Positions 27,123-38,010 of a stretch of 64,000 nucleotides of DNA are shown here, one piece after another. The notes beneath the pieces are model-generated. The model saw nothing but the letters and a program-made list of their open reading frames with translations. It did not search any database and was not told where the DNA came from. The stretch's first letter is position 1. The number at the start of each line of letters is the position of its first letter. The translations under genes and the position numbers were made by a program. Source of the stretch: Teredinibacter purpureus (lineage in GTDB: Bacteria > Pseudomonadota > Gammaproteobacteria > Pseudomonadales > Cellvibrionaceae). The stretch spans positions 885,501-949,500 of the forward strand of contig NZ_CP060092.1 in NCBI RefSeq assembly GCF_014217335.1. Direction: 5' to 3'.

Positions 27123-28283
27123 ATGTTAACGGCTGTCGAACAAAAGTTGCTTTTTCAACACCTTCCCGGCGTTGGCGCGGCGAGTTATTGGAAGTTAATG
27201 GAGCGGTCGCCAAGCCTTTCCAGTGTACTTGAATCTCCCCCCGATACTTTTTCTGATGTCTTTTCTGAAGAGGCTCGCCAAATGTTGCGCGAACTTCAAC
27301 ATACCGGTGAAAATTCCGATATTGTGCGTTTAGTACGTGCCGATCTGGAATGGGCCGACCGACACTCGGTACAAGTACTCGATACTGACCATCCTCAATA
27401 CCCTGAAATGTTGCGTGAGATTAAGCGCCCTCCGCCAGTTCTATACGTTGCTGGCGACGTCTCGCAGCTGTCTTTTCCTCAGGTTGCCATTGTCGGTAGT
27501 CGAAACCCAACGCCTTCTGGTCGTGGCTCCGCGTTTGACTTTAGTAAAGCACTTGCGGCTAATGGCTTTACCATTACTAGTGGCTTAGCCTTGGGTGTAG
27601 ATGCCGCCGCTCATCAAGGTGCGCTGGCATGCCAAGGTAAAACGATTGCCGTACTTGGCACGGGTATAGATCAAGTTTATCCGCAGCGTAATAAACAAAT
27701 TGCCGATCAAATAATTGCCAATGGTGGCGCGCTTGTGAGTGAATTCCCTCTGGGTACAACGGCCAAACCCGCCAACTTCCCACAGCGTAATCGTATTATT
27801 AGTGGCCTTAGTTATGGCACATTGGTCGTAGAAGCGGCGGTGCGAAGTGGTTCTCTTATTACGGCGCGCTACGCATTGCAGCAAAACCGAGAGCTGTTTG
27901 CCATCCCAGGTTCTATTCATAACCCGCTTGCACGTGGTTGTCATAGCTTAATAAAAGACGGTGCGAAGCTCGTAGAAAGTGCAGACGATATAGTTGAGGA
28001 ACTTAAAGGCTTTCTTCAGCTAAAGTGGGAACAAGTCAATCTCGATATTGTGCCCGACACTCACAGTATTGCGACCGAAATAGTATCCAATGAACAAGAG
28101 GATTTCGTCCTTGATCAGCTGGGTTACGAGCCAACGGCCATCGATCTGCTCACCGAGCGCACGTCGCTTCCTGTTGGTGATGTTATGGCTTGTCTGCTCA
28201 CGCTAGAGCTCAAAGGCCTTGTCGCAAATGTGGGTACTGGATACATGCGCATAAGGGGTTCATCGCGCGGGCTTGTCCTTTAA
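27123..28283 (+). CDS. dprA: DNA-processing protein DprA (Smf)
   Basis: 386-residue DprA, which loads RecA onto incoming single-stranded DNA in transformation. A short N-terminal SAM-like domain is followed by the Rossmann-fold region with VAIVGSRNPTPSGRG, FTITSGLALGVDAAAHQGAL, IAVLGTGIDQVYPQRNK, VSEFPLGTTAKPANFPQRNRIISGLS and VVEAAVRSGSLITARYAL. A C-terminal winged-helix DprA domain spans about 320-386. The start is at ATG 27123, 189 bases after lysM. Ubiquitous, so its presence does not prove competence. Confidence 0.96.
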   Translation: MLTAVEQKLLFQHLPGVGAASYWKLMERSPSLSSVLESPPDTFSDVFSEEARQMLRELQHTGENSDIVRLVRADLEWADRHSVQVLDTDHPQYPEMLREIKRPPPVLYVAGDVSQLSFPQVAIVGSRNPTPSGRGSAFDFSKALAANGFTITSGLALGVDAAAHQGALACQGKTIAVLGTGIDQVYPQRNKQIADQIIANGGALVSEFPLGTTAKPANFPQRNRIISGLSYGTLVVEAAVRSGSLITARYALQQNRELFAIPGSIHNPLARGCHSLIKDGAKLVESADDIVEELKGFLQLKWEQVNLDIVPDTHSIATEIVSNEQEDFVLDQLGYEPTAIDLLTERTSLPVGDVMACLLTLELKGLVANVGTGYMRIRGSSRGLVL

Positions 28284-28409
28284 ACCGAATTAGAGTAATT
28301 TGCCGCCCTCGTATAGGCCCATAAGGGCTTTTACTTTCACTAGTTTTATTTCAATGAGCTGCCATTCTAGTGGCTCGTTAACCGTTTGAGTTTTTTCGGA
28401 GTACTCGCC

Positions 28410-28916
28410 ATGACCAAACCGTTTGTTGCAATTTTAATGGGTTCAGATTCTGACCTTCCTATTATGGAAGCTTCTTTTGATGTGTTGAGCAAGCTGGGTA
28501 TCGCGTTTGAAGCCAAGGTTACATCGGCTCACCGTACACCTGCTGCCACTCACGACTATGTTGTCGACGCTGATAAGCGTGGTTGTGCAGCCTTTATCTG
28601 TGCAGCAGGAATGGCCGCTCACCTCGCGGGCGCGGTGTCTGCCACCACATTAAAGCCTGTTATTGGCGTACCTATTAATGGCTCATTAGATGGATTAGAC
28701 GCATTGCTATCCACCGTTCAAATGCCTGGTGGCATCCCAGTTGCAACTGTAGCGATAGGCAAAGCGGGCGCGAAAAATGCTGCTTATCTCGCCGCTCAAA
28801 TTATTGGTGTTGCTGATGCCGAGATGCATCAAAAGCTGATCGCAGAGCGTGCTGAAAATGCACAAGCTGTGTTGGATAAAGATGCGGCTCTACAAGAAAA
28901 GCTGAAAAGCCGCTAA
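28410..28916 (+). CDS. purE: N5-carboxyaminoimidazole ribonucleotide mutase
   Basis: 168-residue class I PurE, which converts N5-CAIR to CAIR in purine synthesis. The phosphate and ribose-binding motifs IxMGSDSD and SAHRTP, with the later AAGMAAHLAG and AIGKAGAKNAAYLAAQI, are intact. The start is the ATG at 28410 with CGGAG 8 bases upstream; the frame also extends to a TTG at 28386 without support. purK is not adjacent in this window. Confidence 0.95.
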   Translation: MTKPFVAILMGSDSDLPIMEASFDVLSKLGIAFEAKVTSAHRTPAATHDYVVDADKRGCAAFICAAGMAAHLAGAVSATTLKPVIGVPINGSLDGLDALLSTVQMPGGIPVATVAIGKAGAKNAAYLAAQIIGVADAEMHQKLIAERAENAQAVLDKDAALQEKLKSR

Positions 28917-28932
28917 GCAGAACGCTTTTATT

Positions 28933-31296
<2,364 letters not shown>

Positions 31297-31314
31297 CGAA
31301 GCGAATTAACGACA

Positions 31315-32574
31315 ATGCGATTCATTCTATTTTTTTTGGTCGCGTTCTCGTTGGGGTGGTTTAGCCACGCGGTATATCTATCGTTTTCTCCGGGGCCGCT
31401 CTTAGTCAATGCCTTAAAACCTCCTTTACCTCATAGCTCGCCACACCACGAAAATAGTGTGCCGGCCCTTTCTCGAGAAAAGGCAACTACACTACCGCAA
31501 GCCCAACTTCAGGTGCCTCAGGTACAAACGCAGCACACTGCGTTGGATGAGACTCTTACCCTCCAAGTTTTCAGTGAGCTTCTAAGCCAGTATAGGTTTC
31601 AAGACGCGGTGAATATGTATGGTGAGGCAGAGCCGGTACTTTCAACAAACGAACAACAGCAATGGCGAAGCGTGCTGCTCGACTACTTGTCGCGCCGAAT
31701 TAATAGTGGTGAAACCGTCCTATTCAGCGAACTCGCTGAAATTTGGTTGCAAGTACATTACAACGACGTTGATGTACTGTTACAGCAAGCACGCTTTTAC
31801 CGTGTAAAAGGCTACTACGGCGAAGCGCTGCAAACCTACATGCTAGCGAAAACCTACGCTTATTACAGCGAGCAAAAAGCGAATGTCTTTCGCGAGCTAC
31901 AAAGCTTTGTCTTTCAACGCGATTCAGATTGGTCTGGTCAGGGCGACTGGCATGAATTACTAAATTTCTATGCGCAACTCGAACAGTTCGACATTAGTAA
32001 TAAAGCACAACAGTTTCGCTACGCTGAATTATTATTGATGCATAACGATGAGAGATCCGCCGAGGCGATTTTAGACGCATTAATGCAATTTAGAGGCTGG
32101 AAAGAACGCGTTACGACGTTACGCGCACATTATCAACGCGAAGGCGAATATCACGCGGGTACTTCAACGGCACCTGGGTTTCAAACGGCACTGCCTATAA
32201 AACCCGTGGGTAGTCACTACCTTATGCGTGTTCGTATCAATACCGACGAAACCCCTACTACTTTGCTGCTCGACACAGGCGCATCTATAACAACCGTCAC
32301 TGTTGAGGCATTTGCAGGTATGGTGCAAGCAGAGGGTTGGCGAGATTTAGGTTGGCATCTGTTTAATACGGCAAACGGGCCCGCACAGGGTAAGTTAATG
32401 GAAATAGAACAATTTACTATGGGTGACTACACTCTCCGCAATCTAACGGTTGCCGTTTTAGACACCAACCTTGGTGACGGCGTGCAAGGGTTATTGGGTA
32501 TGAATGTGCTCAGCCAATTTCATTTTCAAATTGATCAAGATAGTCACCGATTATTGCTTACACCCCGAGATTGA
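31315..32574 (+). CDS. Membrane-anchored retropepsin-like aspartic protease
   Basis: 419 residues. An N-terminal membrane anchor (about 3-25) leads to a helical, TPR-like middle (about 80-270). The C-terminal domain (about 300-419) is a single-copy clan AA protease, with the catalytic Asp in LLDTGASIT (D320) and the closing GLLGMNVLSQFHFQID strand. Such domains work as dimers. It starts 18 bases after aroE. It is probably periplasmic; the substrate is unknown, though related proteins in this gene neighbourhood occur widely in Gammaproteobacteria. Confidence 0.85.
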   Translation: MRFILFFLVAFSLGWFSHAVYLSFSPGPLLVNALKPPLPHSSPHHENSVPALSREKATTLPQAQLQVPQVQTQHTALDETLTLQVFSELLSQYRFQDAVNMYGEAEPVLSTNEQQQWRSVLLDYLSRRINSGETVLFSELAEIWLQVHYNDVDVLLQQARFYRVKGYYGEALQTYMLAKTYAYYSEQKANVFRELQSFVFQRDSDWSGQGDWHELLNFYAQLEQFDISNKAQQFRYAELLLMHNDERSAEAILDALMQFRGWKERVTTLRAHYQREGEYHAGTSTAPGFQTALPIKPVGSHYLMRVRINTDETPTTLLLDTGASITTVTVEAFAGMVQAEGWRDLGWHLFNTANGPAQGKLMEIEQFTMGDYTLRNLTVAVLDTNLGDGVQGLLGMNVLSQFHFQIDQDSHRLLLTPRD

Positions 32575-33059
32575 TTTTTAACGGCGCGAAAATATACATC
32601 TTGAAATAAATTTGTTGCGCGTATATCGCCGTATCGGTGCTTCTCCGTACGCATAAAAATAATAAAACCGGTATTGAAATGGCTGGTAAATAACGCATCA
32701 TATTAAGCGTGACAAGGTGTAAACAGTGGGCGCTCTTATCGGCATCTTAACGACCCTTCAACAATAACTACTGTATAGCAGGCTGTGCTGATTATCCTTA
32801 ATTATGCGTAACCCACCTGAAAGTGGATATTGCGTAAAACGCTTTGTTCGGTTTAACTGTATGGCCAGCGAAGCCGTCGTTTTGAACGATATATTTGCTA
32901 TGTTATTTTCCTATTGTTGCAAGCGCAGGTTTAATAGGAGGAGAGTTATGAGGGCCGACGTTCTAGGTTAACGATACAAATATAGTGGGTTTTCACGTTA
33001 GGGTTTAATTAGGCTAGCCCCAACGATTGTTATTGTTCTACGGAAGCGAGCGATAAATT
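32575..33059. other. Intergenic leader region ahead of the KAP gene
   Basis: About 485 AT-rich bases. It includes a tiny 7-codon frame at 32948-32971 behind a perfect AGGAGGAG site. No terminator or structural RNA was recognised. Confidence 0.45.
32948..32971 (+). other. Possible 7-residue leader ORF
   Basis: AATAGGAGGAGAGTT stands directly before ATG-AGG-GCC-GAC-GTT-CTA-GGT-TAA. The Shine-Dalgarno match is better than that of most genes here, yet only seven residues (MRADVLG) follow. It could be a leader peptide tuning the downstream KAP gene, or a vestige of an internal deletion. Confidence 0.3.
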
Positions 33060-35666
33060 ATGGATGAGAAAACACAAAAAGGTGCGTCTACGATTAGCGC
33101 CGAAAACGAAAAGCAACGCGACTACGAGCGTAAGCAGGAAGAGTATAAACGTCGATTTTCTGGACTCTACGCAAAAGAAAAATTCTTTCCTGCCATTATT
33201 GCGGCTAGAGCCGCCATGCGCGTATTTCCTACGGTGGCGCAGGAAGGGCATTTTGAATTCTGGATGGATAAAAAATCTGAAACTGGGCCAGCCGATAGGC
33301 GCGTAAGACATTTAACCGCTATGGTCTACGCCGTTCGGTTGATACAAAAAGCGTGTCTTGAGGACGTAAGTAAAGAGGAGCTAAAAGCTGCGGCTGCGGC
33401 CACTTCCGTATTCGCGGCTACACTGTCTCCTCCACTCGAATCCGAGGCTACTTCAGCACCATCCTACGTCACTGCATCTGAGGCTGTTTTATTTGCGTCT
33501 ACGTTCGCATCCGCTGCTGCGTCAGAGGCCTCGGCCTCACTCTCAGCTGCGGTCTTTGCGCTCGATGCCTCCGACGCAGCGTCTGCTTACGCTACTTCCG
33601 CGGTATTGGGTGAGCGTTATTTTGCTGACAATATCGAGCAGGACATTACGGCAGCTGAAACGTCCACGTCCATTGTTGATCTAGCCAATCAGGCGCTCTG
33701 GTACGAGGCCGTACCCGAGGAAATAGTGTCACTCTTTGAAAGTAAATTTGTTCCCGCTGTTGAAACGTTAATCGAAGAGACCATAACTCCTGCAAGCCAG
33801 CGTGCACTGCAAAAAATAATCGCTGATTATCGCGCGCTACTTATACCGGGCCCAGCACTTGCACGTTACACCCCAACCAATGCTGTAGCGCCCGAAACAA
33901 TACAAGTAAAAATTGATAGGCTTAACCGTGAAAATTTGGTGAACGGTCTTGCGGATATTCTTTCCCATCCTGCTAACAACCAACATCAAACCATCGGTTT
34001 ATTGGGCCATTGGGGAAACGGTAAAACCGCGGTGTTAGATTTACTCAAAGAAAAACTGAAAAAGAAATATGTGAAGGCACCACATTTTCCGGAAAGCCGA
34101 GAATTCTTATTTGGTGAATTTAATGCGTGGGCTTACGAGCATGTAAAAAATAGCCAAGCCGCTATGGCCCACGAAGTGATTACAAGCCTCACTAGCTATC
34201 AAGAAACTTCAGACGCCGAAGACTTGCCGTTCTTGCGCCGTTTTGCGCACTATGCACGCAACGCCTTCTTTGGTGTAATGTGGCAAATATGTGTGCGAGC
34301 ACGTATTACTGTGGGCTTTGCCATTCGAAAATACCCAACCCGTTTAGTGTTGTTATTGTTGTGGATGATGGTTGCGATATACGCCGCGCCCATAGCGTTG
34401 GGGCTTGCAACGGATGCTAAAACTTGGCCAGCCGTTACGGCCCTAGGTGGTGTATTGTTGTCGTTGTTTCGTATTTTTCGCGATGGCCGTACGCTCTTCG
34501 CGCAACCCTTTACAAAGGAATTATTAACCTACGTAAAATTGCCTAGCTACGCGCAACACTTAGGTGAAGTTGCCCAGATGCGGGGGGACATCGCACTTAT
34601 GTGTAACTTACGTTTACGCCCCAATGCCGGCGCCAATACGTTTGGGCTAAAGTTGCCTTTCCGTGAAAAACGTTTGCTTTTTGTAGTGGATGATCTTGAT
34701 CGATGCGACCCGCAAGGCATCGTTAAAACGTTTGAAGCGGTACGCTTAATTCTCGATATTCCCCAGGTTACTGTCGTTATCGCCATTGATCAGCGTATTG
34801 CTCTGGCTGCTTTGGCGCACCATTACAAAGACCTGGAAGAATTCCATACGTTGCGCGATGCCAAATCGATAGCGCGAGATTATCTTGGTAAAATGTTGCA
34901 CTACCCCATTGTGCTCAAACCATTAGATTTTGAAACCTCAAAAACGTATATGAGTGCGGTGTGGAAGGACAAGACCGAAGAGGAGAAAATGGCATGGGAA
35001 ACGCTTCTAGAGGGCCCAACGTTGAATGCTTCGCGAATAAAAGATCCAATAACCGATAGCGAAATTGCGTTGGAAGTTAGCGATGGCGAGGACATAAAAG
35101 CGTTAACAGAGAACGAGTTAGTCGGACTGGTAAATGCGCTGCCTTCCCCTAATGCCAATGCGGATGACGAAAAATTAATTGGGCTGAGCCCGAAACAAAA
35201 AGCCTCGTTCGTGTTGTGGTGCGACAAACTTCAGCTGAATAACCCTCGACAACTAAAGCGTATGCTGAATAGTTACAACCTTTTACGTAAAGTGCGTTCA
35301 GTGCCCGATCCAGAAATTTTAGACGATGGAAACGAGCAAAGCCTACCAAGCTTTGGTTGGTTAACCGCTATGCTGGTCTTAGAGTTTATTAATAATGAGG
35401 TTAGCGACGTTAAGCGGGCACACTATTGGGCGTATATACAAGGCAGCGCACACGAATGGGTAGAACAACAGGAATGGGCCAATGCCTTTGAAGAGGCGAA
35501 GCATGTAATTGAAAAGGCTGCCGCACACGATCCCGAGTTTGCAGAAGTTGAAATGTGTTCGCCTAAAGAAGCCTTGTTGGCATGGGTAAAACTGTTTGTA
35601 TTACCCGCTATTGGAGATGAAGAGCAGATAGCAACTGAGGGTGCAGCCTGTGACGCTAGAGCTTAA
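33060..35666 (+). CDS. KAP-family P-loop NTPase with Ala-rich N-terminus
   Basis: 868 residues. The N-terminal 1-105 is charged. Residues about 107-185 are strikingly Ala/Ser-rich (SAAASEASASLSAAV type). The KAP P-loop domain follows, with Walker A GHWGNGKT at 316-323, the family block FGEFNAWAYEH at 352-361 and Walker B LLFVVDDLDRCD at 539-550. Two membrane segments (about 428-450 and 457-474) are inserted between Walker A and B, the classic KAP arrangement. The C-terminal third is unassigned. KAP NTPases are membrane-associated and several occur in defence islands. The gene stands alone between aroE-linked genes and the zinc operon. The role is unproven. Confidence 0.88.
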   Translation: MDEKTQKGASTISAENEKQRDYERKQEEYKRRFSGLYAKEKFFPAIIAARAAMRVFPTVAQEGHFEFWMDKKSETGPADRRVRHLTAMVYAVRLIQKACLEDVSKEELKAAAAATSVFAATLSPPLESEATSAPSYVTASEAVLFASTFASAAASEASASLSAAVFALDASDAASAYATSAVLGERYFADNIEQDITAAETSTSIVDLANQALWYEAVPEEIVSLFESKFVPAVETLIEETITPASQRALQKIIADYRALLIPGPALARYTPTNAVAPETIQVKIDRLNRENLVNGLADILSHPANNQHQTIGLLGHWGNGKTAVLDLLKEKLKKKYVKAPHFPESREFLFGEFNAWAYEHVKNSQAAMAHEVITSLTSYQETSDAEDLPFLRRFAHYARNAFFGVMWQICVRARITVGFAIRKYPTRLVLLLLWMMVAIYAAPIALGLATDAKTWPAVTALGGVLLSLFRIFRDGRTLFAQPFTKELLTYVKLPSYAQHLGEVAQMRGDIALMCNLRLRPNAGANTFGLKLPFREKRLLFVVDDLDRCDPQGIVKTFEAVRLILDIPQVTVVIAIDQRIALAALAHHYKDLEEFHTLRDAKSIARDYLGKMLHYPIVLKPLDFETSKTYMSAVWKDKTEEEKMAWETLLEGPTLNASRIKDPITDSEIALEVSDGEDIKALTENELVGLVNALPSPNANADDEKLIGLSPKQKASFVLWCDKLQLNNPRQLKRMLNSYNLLRKVRSVPDPEILDDGNEQSLPSFGWLTAMLVLEFINNEVSDVKRAHYWAYIQGSAHEWVEQQEWANAFEEAKHVIEKAAAHDPEFAEVEMCSPKEALLAWVKLFVLPAIGDEEQIATEGAACDARA

Positions 35667-35858
35667 AAGTGGGGACAAAACAGGTAATACAGCCGGATGT
35701 CTTCGCTTAAGCCTGTCCAGATGCCGTTTACCCGTTATCGCCTGTCGCGCAGCAGCTATCAGTTCTAACCAAAGCGCCACAATTGGAGCGGTATTGTCAG
35801 CATAGGCGAAACGACTCATTACTGCAGCGCGTTGAAAAGATGGGTGTCACATTCATAC

Positions 35859-35882
35859 CTGGTTGTGTGACTGGTTGTGTGA
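35859..35882. repeat. Two copies of a 12-bp direct repeat
   Basis: CTGGTTGTGTGA occurs twice back to back between the KAP gene and znuB. Function unknown. Confidence 0.6.
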
Positions 35883-35901
35883 CAGCGATAAAAGCCGCTG
35901 C

Positions 35902-36699
35902 CTAGGCGCGCTTTGTCAAACTACCTAAAAACAAAACGGCAGCAGCGAGAACAACTGCTGGGCCTGCGGGCAAATCGAAGAGAACCGAGGCGAATAGACC
36001 TCCCGCTACAGCTATCACACCCATAATGGCGGCCACGGCCGCCATTGCTTCGGGAGAGCGTGTGAGGCGACGGGCGCTAGCGGCAGGAATAATGAGTAGA
36101 GCGGTAATCAATAATACGCCCACGAGCTTCATTGCAAGTGCAACAACGGTGGCCATTAACACCATTAGCAACAACCGCAGCTTTTCGACAGGCAGGCCTT
36201 CCACGCGCGCGAGATCTTCGTCGATAGCGGCCATAACCAGCGGTCGCCAAAAAACTAGAATAACGGCGAAGCACAGGCCACCGGCCAGGTATATTAGGAG
36301 TAAGTCTTCACTTCCTACCGTTAATAGGTCGCCAAATAAATAGCCAAATAGGTTGATGCGATTGCTCGACAGTAGGCTAACGCACACCAAACCCAGCGCT
36401 AAAGCACTATGAGAAAGAATGCCGAGCAAGGTGTCGGAGGCGAGAGTAGAGCGGTGCTGCAAGCGCCATAAGGCGACACTCACAATGAGCCCTGCCAAAA
36501 TCATAGAGACGGTTAAATTCCAATCGGCGAGTACGCCAAGCGCAACACCTAACAGTGCCGAATGTGCGAGCGTATCGCCAAAATACGCCATGCGTCGCCA
36601 CACAACAAATGTCCCTAACGGCCCGCTGATTAGGGCAATTCCAATACCGGCTAATAAAGGCATAACCAATAGCGGTAACAAACCCAACAGGTTATCCAT
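35902..36699 (-). CDS. znuB: Zinc ABC transporter permease
   Basis: 265-residue inner-membrane permease of the ZnuABC high-affinity zinc importer. There are about eight hydrophobic helices; the conserved cytoplasmic WRRMAYFGDTLAHSALLG and the DEDLARVEGLP loop match the family. I start at the ATG at 36699, which overlaps the end of znuC by 8 bases. The frame is open further upstream, but that part merely shadows znuC's His-rich tail. It is the third gene of the leftward zur-znuC-znuB operon. Confidence 0.93.
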   Translation of the reverse strand: MDNLLGLLPLLVMPLLAGIGIALISGPLGTFVVWRRMAYFGDTLAHSALLGVALGVLADWNLTVSMILAGLIVSVALWRLQHRSTLASDTLLGILSHSALALGLVCVSLLSSNRINLFGYLFGDLLTVGSEDLLLIYLAGGLCFAVILVFWRPLVMAAIDEDLARVEGLPVEKLRLLLMVLMATVVALAMKLVGVLLITALLIIPAASARRLTRSPEAMAAVAAIMGVIAVAGGLFASVLFDLPAGPAVVLAAAVLFLGSLTKRA

Positions 36700-37447
36700 T
36701 GTGATCGTGCCCGCAGTTGTGCACGACATCACCGTGGAGGTCGTGCTGGTGGTCGTGATGGTGGGTATAAACGGCCAAGTCGTCGGCCACGGCTCCGCCA
36801 AATAAACGCAAATACTCTGGGTGCTGGCTGACACTTTCGGGCTTGCCGTGACAGCATACATGTTGGTTTAAGCAAACAACTGAATCGGTTTGTGCCATGA
36901 CCAGATGTAAATCGTGGGAAACCATAACTATGGCGCAGCCAAGGCTATCGCGCAGGCTCGCAATTAATCGATATAAGCTGGCTTGGCCGCTTACATCGAC
37001 GCCTTGCAAGGGCTCGTCTAGCACTAATAATTGTGGCTTGCGTAACATTGCACGGGCGAGCAAAACCCGCTGTAGCTCGCCACCGCTGAGGCCATGTATT
37101 TGTTGTTCACTAAGGTGCGCGATATTCAGCTGCTGTAAAGCCTGCTGGCGATGTTCTCGAGAGCGATCGGCGAAGCTTAGAAAGCGGCTTACTTTTAGCG
37201 GCATACTGGCATCGAGGCGTAATCTTTGGGGTACATAACCGATTGTGAGGGCAGGGCTGCGCGTAATAGTGCCACTATCGGGCTGTAAAAGGCCGGTCAT
37301 TATGTTAACTAGCGTGCTTTTCCCTGCGCCATTTGGGCCTATTAAGGTGCAAATTTCACCTTTTTGCAGCGTAAAATCAATGGATTGCAGTACAGGTCGC
37401 CCTGAAAAGGCGACTGTAATATTGCTTAGCGTAAGGAGTGCTGTCAT
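36692..37447 (-). CDS. znuC: Zinc ABC transporter ATPase
   Basis: 251-residue ATPase that powers ZnuB. Walker A GPNGAGKST, signature LSGGELQRV and Walker B LLVLDEPLQGVD are intact, followed by the H-loop in VMVSHDLH. The C-terminal 27 residues are very rich in His (HHHDHQHDLHGDVVHNCGHDHNG), a likely zinc-sensing or zinc-buffering tail. The ATG overlaps the zur stop by 4 bases (ATGA). Confidence 0.96.
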   Translation of the reverse strand: MTALLTLSNITVAFSGRPVLQSIDFTLQKGEICTLIGPNGAGKSTLVNIMTGLLQPDSGTITRSPALTIGYVPQRLRLDASMPLKVSRFLSFADRSREHRQQALQQLNIAHLSEQQIHGLSGGELQRVLLARAMLRKPQLLVLDEPLQGVDVSGQASLYRLIASLRDSLGCAIVMVSHDLHLVMAQTDSVVCLNQHVCCHGKPESVSQHPEYLRLFGGAVADDLAVYTHHHDHQHDLHGDVVHNCGHDHNG

Positions 37448-37938
37448 TTGGCTCGTGTCCTACAGTCACTGCAATAACCGGTTATCTCGAGCACCTTGTT
37501 CGCTACGGTAAAGTGTTGTTGCGAGGCGCTAAGGTTAATGGCTTGTTGAATAGTATTGCTGGGCACTTCTTCCGTTACGCCACACGTTAGACAAATAAAC
37601 AACGCGTCGGTATGAATGCGTTTTGGGTGTGTGCAACCGACGTATGCATTTAAAGAATGAACTTTGTGTACAAGACCTTGTTCAAGTAAAAAATCGAGCG
37701 CGCGGTAAACCGTGGGCGGTGCAACGCGCTTACGCTCTGAATTTTGTTCGAGCATTTCCATCAGCGCATAAGCTCCGAGCGGGGCGTGTGATTGCCAGAT
37801 AAGTTCAAGTACTTGCCGTCGCAGCACCGTTAAGCGTGCACCGGCTTTATGGCAAATTCGGTCAGCGTCTGCCAGTGCAGTATGAATACACTGACTGTGG
37901 TCGTGACTTGCATCGCGAATGGAATCGGGTTTGTTCAC
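37444..37938 (-). CDS. zur: Zinc uptake regulator (Fur family)
   Basis: 164-residue Fur-family repressor that represses zinc import genes when zinc is sufficient. The N-terminal winged helix (LTVLRRQVLELIWQ to APPTVYRALDFLLEQGLVHKV) is followed by the dimerisation domain with CLTC and CSDC structural-zinc cysteine pairs. Regulatory ligands are suggested by the H/C-rich IHTDALFICLTCG. It is the first gene of zur-znuC-znuB and lies 23 bases from the palindromic operator, so it is probably autoregulated. Confidence 0.94.
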   Translation of the reverse strand: MNKPDSIRDASHDHSQCIHTALADADRICHKAGARLTVLRRQVLELIWQSHAPLGAYALMEMLEQNSERKRVAPPTVYRALDFLLEQGLVHKVHSLNAYVGCTHPKRIHTDALFICLTCGVTEEVPSNTIQQAINLSASQQHFTVANKVLEITGYCSDCRTRAK

Positions 37939-37961
37939 GGAAAAATGTCCACCGTTACGGG

Positions 37962-37998
37962 AGTAATAGTTATGTTATCATATAACATAACTATTACT
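37962..37998. promoter_or_regulatory. Zur operator between zur and znuA
   Basis: AGTAATAGTTATGTTAT (37962-37978) and its exact reverse complement (37982-37998) flank a 3-base centre. The core GTTATgttATcaTATaacATAAC has the look of gammaproteobacterial Zur boxes. It lies between divergent zur-znuCB and znuA and so controls both directions. Confidence 0.93.
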
Positions 37999-38010
37999 GA
38001 GAGAGTTTGT

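Noticed and set aside
27002..27232. 76-codon frame overlapping the start of dprA
   Set aside because: It begins with a signal-like stretch but then runs out of frame through the conserved dprA coding region; it has no convincing ribosome site.
35601..35819. 72-codon minus frame at the 3' end of the KAP gene
   Set aside because: Overlaps the KAP coding end and has no motif; possibly a decayed fragment but not supportable.
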